Shown here piece by piece: positions 15,271-24,494 of a stretch of 64,000 nt of DNA (positions are counted from its first letter, which is position 1; every line of letters starts with the position of its first letter). The notes under the pieces were generated by a model that saw only the letters and a program-made list of their open reading frames with translations, did not search any database and was not told where the DNA came from. The position numbers and the translations under genes are program-made. Origin of the DNA: Vibrionales bacterium SWAT-3 (GTDB lineage Bacteria; Pseudomonadota; Gammaproteobacteria; Enterobacterales; Vibrionaceae); NCBI GenBank assembly GCA_000169995.1, contig AAZW01000026.1, positions 1 to 64,000 of the forward strand. The letters are read 5' to 3'.

Positions 15271-16812
15271 TTATTTTTCGTAGGTTTTGATTTCACCTGA
15301 TTTCACACGAGCAACGAATGATTGCAGTTCTTTCTTAACAACAGGCATCAAGAAGTATAGACCTAGGATGTTAAAGATAGACATCGCAAAGATAGCTGCA
15401 TCTGAGAAGTCGATTACCGCACCAAATTGGATTGTTGCGCCAATTACAACGAACACACAGAACATCACTTTGAAAACCAGTTCCGTAGCCTTTCCTTCAC
15501 CGAATAGGTAAGTCCATGCTTTAAGACCGTAGTACGACCAAGAAATCATAGTAGAAAATGCAAACATGATAACGGCTAGTGCTAATGTGTATTTGAAGAA
15601 ACCTGCAGTTTCAGTGAACGATGCCGCAGTTAGAGTTACACCTGTTAAACCTGAACCATCGAATGGACCTGTGTTCAAGCCAGCGATAGTGATAACCAAT
15701 GCAGTCATAGTACAAATGATTACTGTATCAACGAACGGTTCTAGCAGTGACACTAGGCCTTCAGTGATTGGCTCTTTTGTTTTAACTGCTGAGTGAGCAA
15801 TAGCCGCAGAACCAACACCCGCTTCGTTCGAGAAGGTAGCACGTTTCAAACCTTGAATTAATGCACCAATGAAACCACCAACGACGCCTTCACCAGTAAA
15901 TGCACCTGTAAAGATTGCGCTGAACGCAGGGCCAACTTGATCTAGGTTAGAACCGATAACAACCACAGCCATACCGATATATAGTGCAGCCATCCAAGGA
16001 ACTACTTTTTCCGTTACTGATGCGATAGAAGGCATACCACCAACAATCACAGAGAAAACAAGAGCAGCTAGTACTAGACCAGTGATAACACCGTACTCAC
16101 TTGGGATATCAAACGCATAAGTTAGCATTGCATGAGCTTGGTTAGCTTGGAACATGTTACCGCCACCCAGTGAACCTAAGATACACATGAGTGCGAAACC
16201 GATAGCCAGTACTTTACCTAGTCCGCCTAAACCTCTTTCACTAAGGCCTTGGCTGAGGTAGTACATAGGACCACCCGAAACAACGCCTGAAGGCAAGATA
16301 GTTCGGTATTTAACACCTAAAGTACACTCACAGAATTTAGAAGCCATCCCTAGAAGACCACACAAAATCATCCAGAATGTCGCACCAGGGCCACCGATCG
16401 CAAGGGCTGCACCAACGCCGGCAATATTACCTAGGCCCACGGTTCCTGACAAAGCAGTGGTGAGTGCTTGAAAGTGAGAAACCTCGCCATCTTCTTTCGA
16501 TTTAGGGTCGGTGTACTTACCTTTAATGATATCGATAGCCATACCGACACGTTTAAATTGAACGAAACCAAAATAAACCGTGAAGACCATAGCTGCTAGT
16601 AATAGCCAGCCTACGATGATAGGGAAGTTGGCTTCGCCAACCGGTACACTTTTAAATATGAGTCCAACGAACCATCCTGTGTAGTCGTTGAAAAATCCAT
16701 CAACACTTTTACTTAAGTTACTGATAGCTTGATTAAATGATCCTTCTTCTGCAAATGCACTGGAACTAAACAATAATATAAACCCAAAAAATAATTCTCT
16801 TATGTTTTTCAT
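15271..16812 (-). CDS. Sodium:alanine/glycine symporter (AGCS family), second copy
   Basis: The 513-residue protein is a longer AGCS member with an N-terminal hydrophobic segment that looks like a signal peptide (SSSAFAEE near residue 20). A loop of about 30 residues precedes the transporter core. Family signatures include FQALTTALSGTVGLGNIAGVGAAL near residue 105, GGPGATFWMILCGLLGMASKFCECTLGVKYR just after it, and RATFSNEAGVGSAAIAHSAVKT near residue 330. It would take up alanine, glycine or a related amino acid with sodium. Unlike the first copy it has no glycine riboswitch; its leader is a long AT-rich segment. The two copies are clearly diverged, not a recent duplication. Confidence 0.93.
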   Translation of the reverse strand: MKNIRELFFGFILLFSSSAFAEEGSFNQAISNLSKSVDGFFNDYTGWFVGLIFKSVPVGEANFPIIVGWLLLAAMVFTVYFGFVQFKRVGMAIDIIKGKYTDPKSKEDGEVSHFQALTTALSGTVGLGNIAGVGAALAIGGPGATFWMILCGLLGMASKFCECTLGVKYRTILPSGVVSGGPMYYLSQGLSERGLGGLGKVLAIGFALMCILGSLGGGNMFQANQAHAMLTYAFDIPSEYGVITGLVLAALVFSVIVGGMPSIASVTEKVVPWMAALYIGMAVVVIGSNLDQVGPAFSAIFTGAFTGEGVVGGFIGALIQGLKRATFSNEAGVGSAAIAHSAVKTKEPITEGLVSLLEPFVDTVIICTMTALVITIAGLNTGPFDGSGLTGVTLTAASFTETAGFFKYTLALAVIMFAFSTMISWSYYGLKAWTYLFGEGKATELVFKVMFCVFVVIGATIQFGAVIDFSDAAIFAMSIFNILGLYFLMPVVKKELQSFVARVKSGEIKTYEK

Positions 16813-17297
16813 GGTTTTCCCTGTCTTTTTATTAATTTATGTTTGCTTATGTTGTGTTTGTCTTATATTTCAATAGCTTATTTATTTCTTCGGTAGCGAC
16901 AAAATGCTCTGTAGCCAAGTCGAAATGCGAGATAAATATCACTACTAATCACGTTTTATATGGAGATCCTTTTGGCACGTGAACCAATAAGACTATGATA
17001 TTCGGCTTACCACGTCTTATTGATAACCCTATACATAAAACTAATGTCGTCAAAGGAATTTTTACAATAAACTTACAATAATTCGTGTTTTGTCGTCTTT
17101 TGGGTATAAGTCGATGATTTTTGAGTTTGAAAAGGCATATAGATTAGCGGTTAAATTGATAGCTAAAATAGATGAGCTTTGATGTAACGCTTGTTTTTGG
17201 GAGGCTTTGAAAAGTCTTTTACAAGGGAAGGAGCAAGTCGGGGGTATAAAAAAAGCCCTTTATCAGAGCTTTTTATGGTTGCGATGAGCTAAACCAC
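16813..17297. other. Non-coding gap with terminator of the efflux operon
   Basis: The gap contains the promoter of the AGCS gene (left part) and, at about 17247-17275, a hairpin with arms AAAAAGCCCT and AGAGCTTTTT. On the minus strand it is followed by a T-rich tract and ends the operon finishing at 17298. No gene is visible; the middle has no recognised structure. Confidence 0.6.
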
Positions 17298-18467
17298 TCA
17301 AAGGCTATTATCGGTAGTGCGGTTAACGATGCTTTTGCTCGACTTGTGGTAGCGCTTCAGTGCAAGCAACGAACCCCAAAGTACAACTTGTCCCCATAAC
17401 AGTGTCCATTGAGATGCGACCTCTTGCCACGAAGCGCCCATCTGATTCAGCGCTAAGAAACCTTGGATAGCAGGTGTGCTTGGAAACAGTTGTGATAACA
17501 GTACCAACCATTTAGGCATCATTTCTATCGGCCATATAAAACCTGAAGAGAAGATCAGTGGCATTGAACTGATTAACACAACAACCGTGACTAACTCTCT
17601 TCGTGGCACTAACTCACCGATAAAAATGCCAATCAAACAGCTGGCCAATAAGAAGGGCAGTAACAAGGTTAAAATCTGTGAGATTGAGGCGAGTAGGTTA
17701 ATCCCGTACATCGAAAAGCTGGCGCCGAAGTAGTACATCGATAATAAGTAGTAGATGCCGACTAAGGTGCAACAGCGAGCAAGGATTAGTTTGGCTGGAT
17801 GAATTCTGCTCCAATAGCCGAATGTGGATTGAGCATTTTGTGTCGCACCAACCAACCCGGATGCCATGGCTAGAGTTTGTTGAAGGATCAACACAAAGAC
17901 GGCCGGAACCACGTAATCGATGTATCCCATACGACTATTGAAAGTAGGTTTTAGATTTAAGCTAAATGCACTGTAACCTTTGGCAGCGGACTCTAAAGGC
18001 ACGCCTTCAATTAAGAGGTGGCTGACCTTTACTTGTGCCGCTAACGTGCCGCCAGCTTTCGCAAGCCCTTCAACTATAGTGCCGTAAACCAAGAAGTAAG
18101 ACGCATCGCCTGCATAAGAGAGCGTTGGACTTTTTCCTAGCAGTAGGTCTTTGTAGAAGTCTTCAGGAATAACGATGAACCCACCAATTTCTTGGTTAAG
18201 CACAGCCTGTTTCGCGTCAGCGATAGTGGAGTCACGGCGAATCAAATCAATTTGAGAGGTCGCATCGACCATTCGCTCCAAGTGGTAGCTACTTTGGCTC
18301 TTGTCTAGGTTCACCACTGATGCCTTCAATTGTTGAGGCACTTGATTGGCGTAGGGCAGCGGGTACAAGAATGAGTAAAAGACCACGCCACCAAATACCG
18401 TAAGCAATACAACAGGGTTACGCAGAACCGCCAGGAGTTCTTGTTTCAGCAATTGAGTAAAGCTCAT
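17298..18467 (-). CDS. ABC-2 type permease (YhhJ/YbhR-like), second of pair
   Basis: The 389-residue inner-membrane protein has an N-terminal membrane helix (residues about 15-33), a long extracytoplasmic domain (about 35-170) and five hydrophobic segments in the C-terminal half. This is the layout of ABC-2 permeases of the YhfJ/YbhR/RbbA-associated group. Conserved C-terminal features such as FSSGFIWPIEMMPKWLVLLSQLFPSTPAIQGF are present. It overlaps the upstream permease by 4 bp, so translation is probably coupled. It should form a heterodimeric pore with its neighbour. An ATP-binding partner is not encoded nearby. Confidence 0.88.
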   Translation of the reverse strand: MSFTQLLKQELLAVLRNPVVLLTVFGGVVFYSFLYPLPYANQVPQQLKASVVNLDKSQSSYHLERMVDATSQIDLIRRDSTIADAKQAVLNQEIGGFIVIPEDFYKDLLLGKSPTLSYAGDASYFLVYGTIVEGLAKAGGTLAAQVKVSHLLIEGVPLESAAKGYSAFSLNLKPTFNSRMGYIDYVVPAVFVLILQQTLAMASGLVGATQNAQSTFGYWSRIHPAKLILARCCTLVGIYYLLSMYYFGASFSMYGINLLASISQILTLLLPFLLASCLIGIFIGELVPRRELVTVVVLISSMPLIFSSGFIWPIEMMPKWLVLLSQLFPSTPAIQGFLALNQMGASWQEVASQWTLLWGQVVLWGSLLALKRYHKSSKSIVNRTTDNSL

Positions 18468-19672
18468 TGATTTACTCCTTGATGATCTGCTTGTGTGGAC
18501 TGTGCTGCTTGCGCTAAGTGCTTTTTAATCAATAAGATCACCACAAAAGCAGGAATAACATACCAAAACATTGAAGTGAGGTTCATCAGCGATTGCGCAG
18601 CGCTCACGCCGTAACTGGACTGAGCTGTTTGAACTTCAATGTAATGGCTAACAGGCAATAGGCTTCTCCAAACTTGGGCTGCCGTATTCATGTCGGTGAC
18701 TGGGAAGGTGATTCCCATAAAGGCAAAACTTGGTGCCGTAAATGCGCCAGCAAAACTCATCGCTCTTGCTGGATCAAGCGTCAAGAAGAAGAACAAGCAA
18801 CCCATAATGATACAACTAATAACCGTTAGTAACTGTGCAATGGTTAATGCCATAAAGCTGCCGTTAAATGGCCACTCTAAAAGGCGATAAAACCAAAAAC
18901 TAAAGGCGATACCGAATCCCAAAAATAGCACAACATAAGGGGTTAATGTCGATGCGAGTGCTTTAACAGGAGAGTGAGATAGCCATGCTTGAAGCCCACG
19001 CGCGCGTACATTTGCAGTCAGTACTAAAATCGTTCCTACCACTATCATGATTTGCCATAAAGCAGGAATAACGGCAGATACCAAGAACTGAGCGTAACTG
19101 GTGTTCTTGTTAAACAATGGGGTGATTTGGCTTTGAACGGTGACAGCTTGCCCCAACGCAGATTGTACCGTGGTGTCACCGTGTGAAAGCTGTCTAACCA
19201 CTTCGAGTTGCGCGTTGAACGTGCCTTGAGCTTGCAACAGAGCCGAGTTCACCAGTTTACCAATCAATATAAATTGGCTGTTGTAGAACACGGATACCTG
19301 CGGGTTTAGCCCAAGGTAAAGGTCTCGGTCAAAGTGTCTAGGTATAACAACATAGCCGTAGATATCACGTTCAATCATGGCTTTAGCTGCTTCACTTGCG
19401 GAGCTGTATTTCTGAGTGACTTGCAGGGTCGGTGACGCATCGATTAAGCGAGTAAACTGCTGTGAAATTTGGCTGTGTTCTAGGTCAACCACAGCAACAG
19501 GTAAGTCACGAGCGATGCCTTGTGAGAAAATCAGCCAGATACTTGCAGCAAGCAGCAAGGGTATCCAAGTTAAGCACGACAGCAGCCACTTGTCTTTACG
19601 TACAATAGCCCACTGTCTAAGCAAATTGCTTTTCGCTTTGTGATGTTCTGGTAAGTGAGAATTAGCAGACAT
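18464..19672 (-). CDS. ABC-2 type permease, first of pair
   Basis: This 402-residue paralogue of the following permease has the same layout: one N-terminal helix (residues about 34-52), an extracytoplasmic domain and five C-terminal membrane segments. Its C-terminal half has the same GITFPVTDMNTAAQVWRSLLPVSHYIEVQ type of segment. It lies 8 bp downstream of the HlyD-like gene within one operon. The substrate of the pump is unknown; related systems export drugs or other amphiphiles. Confidence 0.88.
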   Translation of the reverse strand: MSANSHLPEHHKAKSNLLRQWAIVRKDKWLLSCLTWIPLLLAASIWLIFSQGIARDLPVAVVDLEHSQISQQFTRLIDASPTLQVTQKYSSASEAAKAMIERDIYGYVVIPRHFDRDLYLGLNPQVSVFYNSQFILIGKLVNSALLQAQGTFNAQLEVVRQLSHGDTTVQSALGQAVTVQSQITPLFNKNTSYAQFLVSAVIPALWQIMIVVGTILVLTANVRARGLQAWLSHSPVKALASTLTPYVVLFLGFGIAFSFWFYRLLEWPFNGSFMALTIAQLLTVISCIIMGCLFFFLTLDPARAMSFAGAFTAPSFAFMGITFPVTDMNTAAQVWRSLLPVSHYIEVQTAQSSYGVSAAQSLMNLTSMFWYVIPAFVVILLIKKHLAQAAQSTQADHQGVNQ

Positions 19673-19679
19673 ACGTCAC

Positions 19680-20654
19680 CTAAAGCTCAACCACAAGGCT
19701 CATACCCATGCGTAGTGTTTCGCTTGTATCTACAGGGCGTGCTTCTACTTCAAATGTACGTAAGTCAAAGCCTTGCGCAGCATCGGTTGAACGCCAAGTT
19801 GCAAAGTCACCCATAACTGCAATGTGCGTCACTTGGAAAGTCAGCGATTTATCTAAAGCGGGTAGGTAAGCTTCAAACTGTGCGCCTTTCTCAAAATGCT
19901 TGAGCATATCTTCACGAACGTTAAGTACCGCCCATGCGTCTTTAGTATCGATCACAGTGACCACTGGAAACCCTTGTGGTGCTAACTCTCCGCTACTCAG
20001 TAGCACTTGAGATACTTCACCGCTGAACCAGCTGTGGATCTGTGTGTCTTTTGCATAAGCTTCTACTTCAGCGACTGCACCAGCGGCCATCAATGCTTTT
20101 TGAGCGGCAGCCACTTTGGTCTCATCACGAGCACCTTCTTGTGCAAGCTGATACATCTGGAAAGCTGCACTTTCTGTGTATTTTGCTGCTTGCCATTGTG
20201 TCTTGGCTTCATCACGCTTTTGTTCTGCAACGACGCCATCGTTGTAAAGGTTGTTTACTCGTTGGTAGGTTTTGTCCATTAAGTCTGCGGCTGCTTTGGC
20301 TTTCAACCATTGGTCTTTAGCGGCTTGAATTTGCTGAGTACGTGCGCCATTTTCTGCTTCTTGAGCCAGTGCACCAGCGGCTTTTTGACCTGCTTTTGCT
20401 TGCTCTAATTTTGCGTCAATCTCTGGACTTAGAAGGGAGAAGATCAATTCTCCTTTCTCAACAGAGTCGCCTTTGCGCACAAATACCTCGTCAATACGAC
20501 CAGGTACTTTCGAAGAGATGCTGTATTGTTGAGCATCGATTTGGCCTTGAAGCTTAACGGGCTGAGGTTGGTACGCTTGGTAAAAACTGTATCCGACCCA
20601 GCCAACAATGCCGATACCAACTATAGATAGAAGAAGAGGCTTAATAGGTTTCAT
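19680..20654 (-). CDS. HlyD family membrane fusion (periplasmic adaptor) protein
   Basis: The 324-residue protein has an N-terminal membrane anchor (residues about 8-25) and the split lipoyl/barrel-sandwich motif: ISSKVPGRIDEVFVRKGDSVEKGELIF near residues 47-73, and its second half near residues 205-235. Between them is a long alpha-helical hairpin rich in Ala, Gln and Lys. The beta-barrel part follows (residues about 235-310). It links the inner-membrane permeases to the outer membrane factor encoded just upstream, from which it is separated by 3 bp. Confidence 0.93.
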   Translation of the reverse strand: MKPIKPLLLSIVGIGIVGWVGYSFYQAYQPQPVKLQGQIDAQQYSISSKVPGRIDEVFVRKGDSVEKGELIFSLLSPEIDAKLEQAKAGQKAAGALAQEAENGARTQQIQAAKDQWLKAKAAADLMDKTYQRVNNLYNDGVVAEQKRDEAKTQWQAAKYTESAAFQMYQLAQEGARDETKVAAAQKALMAAGAVAEVEAYAKDTQIHSWFSGEVSQVLLSSGELAPQGFPVVTVIDTKDAWAVLNVREDMLKHFEKGAQFEAYLPALDKSLTFQVTHIAVMGDFATWRSTDAAQGFDLRTFEVEARPVDTSETLRMGMSLVVEL

Positions 20655-20657
20655 GAA

Positions 20658-22106
20658 TTATCCTTTTGACTGGCTAGCGGTGTCTGTTTTTGAGTCGAAA
20701 TCAAACGTAACAGAAGAAGTTAAGTAGCTCGAATAAGCATTCATTTCGCTGCTGAGCGCTAAAAGCTTGTTGAGAGAGATTAGGTATTTGAATCGTGCAG
20801 CGGATTGCTGTGTTTTGATGCTCGCAAGGTATAGCTCTGCGTCAACCACTTCTAACGAGTTAGAGAGCCCTTGAGTGAAGGCTTTTTTGCGGAGCAGTAG
20901 ATTCTCTTGAGCTAACGATAAGCTAGAGTTTAGCCCTTGGACTTCTTCAATAGCTTGGTTTGCTTCGAGATAGGTCTTTTGCACCAACACAGTTAAGTCT
21001 TGCTTCGCTTGCGATTTAAGGAATTTAACCTGCGATACTGCACTGTGCGCGGCCGCCACTTTATCTGAACGACCTGAAGTGTCGAGTAATGGCACGTTAA
21101 CACCGATTCCGACTAACCAATCTGGTTTCATTTCGCTGGCGAGTGAATCGTCTTCATAGAGGTTGTAATCTCCGTACAGGTAAACCTCTGGGTAGTACTT
21201 ACCTTTTTCTGCTTTGATTAAGCTGCTTGCTTGCTTCTCTTTCGCATCGAGTATTTTTAGGCCTGGATAAGTCATCAATGTTTGATCAATAAACACATCC
21301 ATATGAGGTAGGTTTTTGTTAATAAACAGTTGCTCTGATGGTTCAACGCTTTGGCTTTGACCTAGAATTTGGGTAAGAGCTAATTGAGCGATCTTAAGAT
21401 CATTCTCAGCTTTAGTGCGCTCAACTACTGCCTTATCTAGAGAGGCGTCCGCTTGCAGGCGTTCTACTCGTGCAATTTGCCCTTGCTGCTCAAGCTTAAT
21501 GGCAAAATCACGATGTTGAGTTAGGCCTGCTTCTACGGCTTGGCGAGTTTTCACCACATCTTCCGCTAAGATCACGGAGAAGTAATATTTGCTTAAGTCT
21601 TCGTAACGAGCCTGTTTTTCCATTAGCAGTTGGCTTTGCGCTTCTTCGCTTTTACCTTCAGCTGCGGCTTGTGCTGCGGTAATTCGACCACCTGTAAAAA
21701 TTGGCCACACTGCGCGAATAGAAGAGCTGAAGATATCTTGCTCGGTAATCGTTGAGGTAATGCCACCAAGCGCACTAATAATTTGAGGGGGAACAGGAAG
21801 ACCAATGGATGGTACACCACTTAAGCTATCGGCAAACTGCTCACCATTGATAGTGACATCGTTATCAAGGTGAGTGTAGTTAGCGCCTAACGTCACTGAA
21901 GGCAGGTTAAGGCTTCCGGTTGCATTTTGAAGATGTTGATAACGCTCAACGTTAGCTTGTTGAGCCGCAAGAGAGTTGTTGTTCTCTTGGAGTATTTGCC
22001 ACGCCTCAGAAAAAGTGAGTGGGGCTGCATAGCCTGGCGAAGCCATAGTGCTGAGAAGCATACTGGCGAGTGCAAGGTATCTGAATTTTGGTTTGGTCAT
22101 CTGCAT
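20658..22106 (-). CDS. TolC-family outer membrane efflux protein
   Basis: The 482-residue protein starts with a cleavable signal peptide (about 27 residues, ending SPGYAA). It then shows the duplicated outer membrane efflux repeats: LTFSEAWQILQENNNSL near residue 29 and a long helical array in each half. It would form the trimeric channel-tunnel of a tripartite pump. It is the first gene of the operon; the 190 bp upstream should carry the promoter. An alternative start two codons downstream (22100) is possible. Confidence 0.92.
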   Translation of the reverse strand: MQMTKPKFRYLALASMLLSTMASPGYAAPLTFSEAWQILQENNNSLAAQQANVERYQHLQNATGSLNLPSVTLGANYTHLDNDVTINGEQFADSLSGVPSIGLPVPPQIISALGGITSTITEQDIFSSSIRAVWPIFTGGRITAAQAAAEGKSEEAQSQLLMEKQARYEDLSKYYFSVILAEDVVKTRQAVEAGLTQHRDFAIKLEQQGQIARVERLQADASLDKAVVERTKAENDLKIAQLALTQILGQSQSVEPSEQLFINKNLPHMDVFIDQTLMTYPGLKILDAKEKQASSLIKAEKGKYYPEVYLYGDYNLYEDDSLASEMKPDWLVGIGVNVPLLDTSGRSDKVAAAHSAVSQVKFLKSQAKQDLTVLVQKTYLEANQAIEEVQGLNSSLSLAQENLLLRKKAFTQGLSNSLEVVDAELYLASIKTQQSAARFKYLISLNKLLALSSEMNAYSSYLTSSVTFDFDSKTDTASQSKG

Positions 22107-22250
22107 TAATTACCAAATTAGAGTATTAGATCTAATGTTAACAGGGGGATAATCATTTGTCTTGAACAGATTACCTCATATGAACAATTAGCATAGCCGC
22201 TCGTTAATATAATGTGAATGCTATTAAGGGTTTAATGGCTGGCGCGAAGA

Positions 22251-22281
22251 AACAAAAAGAGCACGACGAATCGTGCTCTTT
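22251..22281 (-). terminator. Minus-strand terminator separated from its gene by the IS256-type element
   Basis: AAAGAGCACGA (22256-22266) and TCGTGCTCTTT (22271-22281) form a perfect stem with a CGAA loop. On the minus strand it is followed by a run of Ts. The nearest minus-strand gene upstream is the small ORF at 23634-23861, on the other side of the inserted element. Confidence 0.85.
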
Positions 22282-22297
22282 AAGTTCAGTATAGAAG

Positions 22298-23602
22298 GAG
22301 ACTGTCCTAAATTCTGTGTAACTGTCTAGACTTAAGCCTTAAAGGCTAAGGATGGATAGTATGGATAAGAAAGCACTTGAAGCTTTTGCTCGTGAAGCAG
22401 CTAAATCAATTAAGACAGAATCTGATCTTGATGACTTCCGCAAAATGTTAACCAAGGTGACTGTTGAGACAGCATTGAATGTTGAGCTTGATGAGCACCT
22501 TGGCTACGAAAAACACTCCCCAAAACCCAGCTCCAACTCACGTAATGGGTATACCAGCAAGTCAATTATCACTGATGATGGTGAAGTGCCGATAGACGTT
22601 CCTCGTGACCGTGAGTCAAGCTTTGAACCAAAGCTGGTTCGCAAGCACCAAACTCGCTTCCAGTCGATGGATGACAAAATCTTAAGCCTCTATGCTAAAG
22701 GCATGACTACCCGAGAAATCGTAGCCACATTCAAGGAAATGTACGATGCGGATGTCTCACCAACCCTCATATCTAAGGTGACAGACTCTGTTCTAGAGCA
22801 GGTTGTTGAATGGCAATCTCGCCCACTAGATGAGGTCTATCCAATCGTTTATCTCGACTGCATTGTCGTTAAAATCAGGCAAGATAAACAAGTCATCAAC
22901 AAAGCTGTTTATCTTGCGCTAGGCGTGAACATGGAGGGTCAAAAAGAACTGCTTGGCATGTGGCTGTCAGAGACGGAAGGTGCCAAGTTCTGGCTTGCTG
23001 TGCTAACAGAGCTACAAAACCGCGGAGTAAAAGACATTCTCATTGCATGTGTCGATGGTCTGAAGGGCTTTCCTGATGCCATTAATGCCGCATTCCCGAA
23101 TACTCAAATCCAGCTCTGTATCGTCCATATGGTGAGAAACTCAGTTAGGTATGTACCTTGGAAAGATTATAAATCTGTGACTGCCGATCTTAAGAAGATC
23201 TATCAATCGAAGACAGAAGATGAAGCCTTGCTAGCGCTAGAGCAGTTTTCAGATAAATGGGATGACAAATACCCTCAGATCAGCCGCTCTTGGACAGCTC
23301 ACTGGGCTAACCTGAATACGCTCTTCAACTACCCAGAAGATATTAGGCGAGCAATTTATACGACTAATGCCATAGAATCACTTAATAGTGTTATTAGAAA
23401 GGCGATTAAAAAGCGTAAGCTGTTCCCGACTGATGAGTCGGCAAGGAAGGTGATCTTCTTAGCGATCCAGGATGCCTCCAAAAGATGGACGATGCCAATT
23501 AGAAACTGGCGACAAGCCCTGAACCGCTTTATGATTATGTTCGAAGACCGATTAACTGAATATATGTAACCCCGACAGTTACACAGAATTATTTACAGGG
23601 TC
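22298..23602 (+). mobile_element. IS256-family insertion sequence
   Basis: The 1305-bp element has imperfect terminal inverted repeats (left GAGACTGTCCTAAATTCTGT, right complement GACCCTGTAAATAATTCTGT). It is flanked by an 8-bp target duplication TATAGAAG (22290-22297 and 23603-23610). One intact transposase gene fills it. The direct repeats are perfect, indicating that the insertion has not been rearranged. Confidence 0.95.
22352..23569 (+). CDS. IS256 family (mutator-type) transposase
   Basis: This 405-residue DDE transposase has the IS256 signature set. These are NVELDEHLGYEKH near residue 48 and RNGYTSKSIITDDGEVPIDVPRDR near residue 65. The first catalytic Asp is probably in YPIVYLDCIVVKI (about 168). 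IACVDGLKGFPDAINAAFP (about 235) and CIVHMVRNSVRYV follow. The catalytic Glu is in YTTNAIESLNSVIRK (about 345). It is complete. An alternative ATG lies three codons downstream. Confidence 0.96.
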   Translation: MDSMDKKALEAFAREAAKSIKTESDLDDFRKMLTKVTVETALNVELDEHLGYEKHSPKPSSNSRNGYTSKSIITDDGEVPIDVPRDRESSFEPKLVRKHQTRFQSMDDKILSLYAKGMTTREIVATFKEMYDADVSPTLISKVTDSVLEQVVEWQSRPLDEVYPIVYLDCIVVKIRQDKQVINKAVYLALGVNMEGQKELLGMWLSETEGAKFWLAVLTELQNRGVKDILIACVDGLKGFPDAINAAFPNTQIQLCIVHMVRNSVRYVPWKDYKSVTADLKKIYQSKTEDEALLALEQFSDKWDDKYPQISRSWTAHWANLNTLFNYPEDIRRAIYTTNAIESLNSVIRKAIKKRKLFPTDESARKVIFLAIQDASKRWTMPIRNWRQALNRFMIMFEDRLTEYM

Positions 23603-23633
23603 TATAGAAGAGGTCATTACAAATTGATTGGCG

Positions 23634-23861
23634 CTATTTAAAGCTTGGACAATGGTGATCGGCGCGCCACACCAATTGTCTTGAACCTTGCATCGTTTGT
23701 AATAAATCTCTACCTGACATTTGCGGGAAAGCTAACAATACTTTTAGATCGAGCGGGGATGTCTCGTTCTTCTCATATGCTCTGACATGAGTAAAAGTAG
23801 ATTGTAAGTTTTTGAACAACATAGCCTTTGTTAGGCAGATTCCAAAATTATCGCGTTTCAT
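23634..23861 (-). CDS. Small protein of unknown function
   Basis: The 75-residue basic ORF has an AAGGAAACC Shine-Dalgarno sequence at good spacing before its ATG. No signal peptide, membrane segment or recognised motif is visible. The closest minus-strand terminator, at 22251-22281, is now 1.3 kb away because of the IS256-type insertion, which supports the idea that this was once a normal monocistronic unit. A hydrophobic ORF overlaps its start region on the other strand, and only one of the two is likely to be real. Confidence 0.45.
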   Translation of the reverse strand: MKRDNFGICLTKAMLFKNLQSTFTHVRAYEKNETSPLDLKVLLAFPQMSGRDLLQTMQGSRQLVWRADHHCPSFK

Positions 23862-24003
23862 TGCCTGGTTTCCTTTTCAACAATGTTTATACGTTATGTT
23901 TTTTATCCTGTTTCTATTGGACGTTGCCACTGATCGATACTTCCTGCTCATCAATGCTTTATTATTGGGTGCTGCTTTTATCAGTCACCTTTTCGTTGTC
24001 TAA

Positions 24004-24494
24004 CTAGCCGGTTGTCTAACTATCCGAGTGTCAAATAGCGATGGATGAATAGGGGAGAATACTTAATCCGTTTGTTCATCATTCGTAACGGCGAGCGCAT
24101 TTTTTACTTATCGATACGTCCAGTGAGTGAAGAGTTGTTGCTTTTGTGTTAACCGAAAATGCGGTTTAAAACGCTGTCTTAAAATTGCAACGTATAGCTT
24201 GGCAACAATAAACTCCTTCATATGCAACCATTATAATTGTATTTATTTTAAACAACCTAAAAAACACCTAAAAGCTTAGTGATCTAGCTCAATATTTATT
24301 CGTTTATTTGTCTTTTTAAGCTAATCCGTTCTAAAAGTGAGCGATTGTTTGAGCCGTATAACGTAAAGGAATATCAATTAATAATCTGGTCAATTATTTA
24401 GTTGAGTAACAGTCACAAATTCGTATAAGCACAAAGGTCATAAGATTAACTTGGTGTTAACATTAATCGTTAAGCACTAGGGACGGTTTTATAT
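24004..24494. other. Non-coding gap upstream of the sensor kinase
   Basis: About 490 bp of AT-rich DNA with no supported gene. It must hold the promoter of the kinase gene that starts at 24495. No obvious palindrome or repeat was noticed. Confidence 0.5.

Noticed and set aside
23812..24003. Plus-strand 63-residue hydrophobic ORF
   Set aside because: It has a TTG start without a ribosome site and overlaps the better supported small minus-strand gene; a shorter hydrophobic peptide from the ATG at 23896 cannot be excluded.
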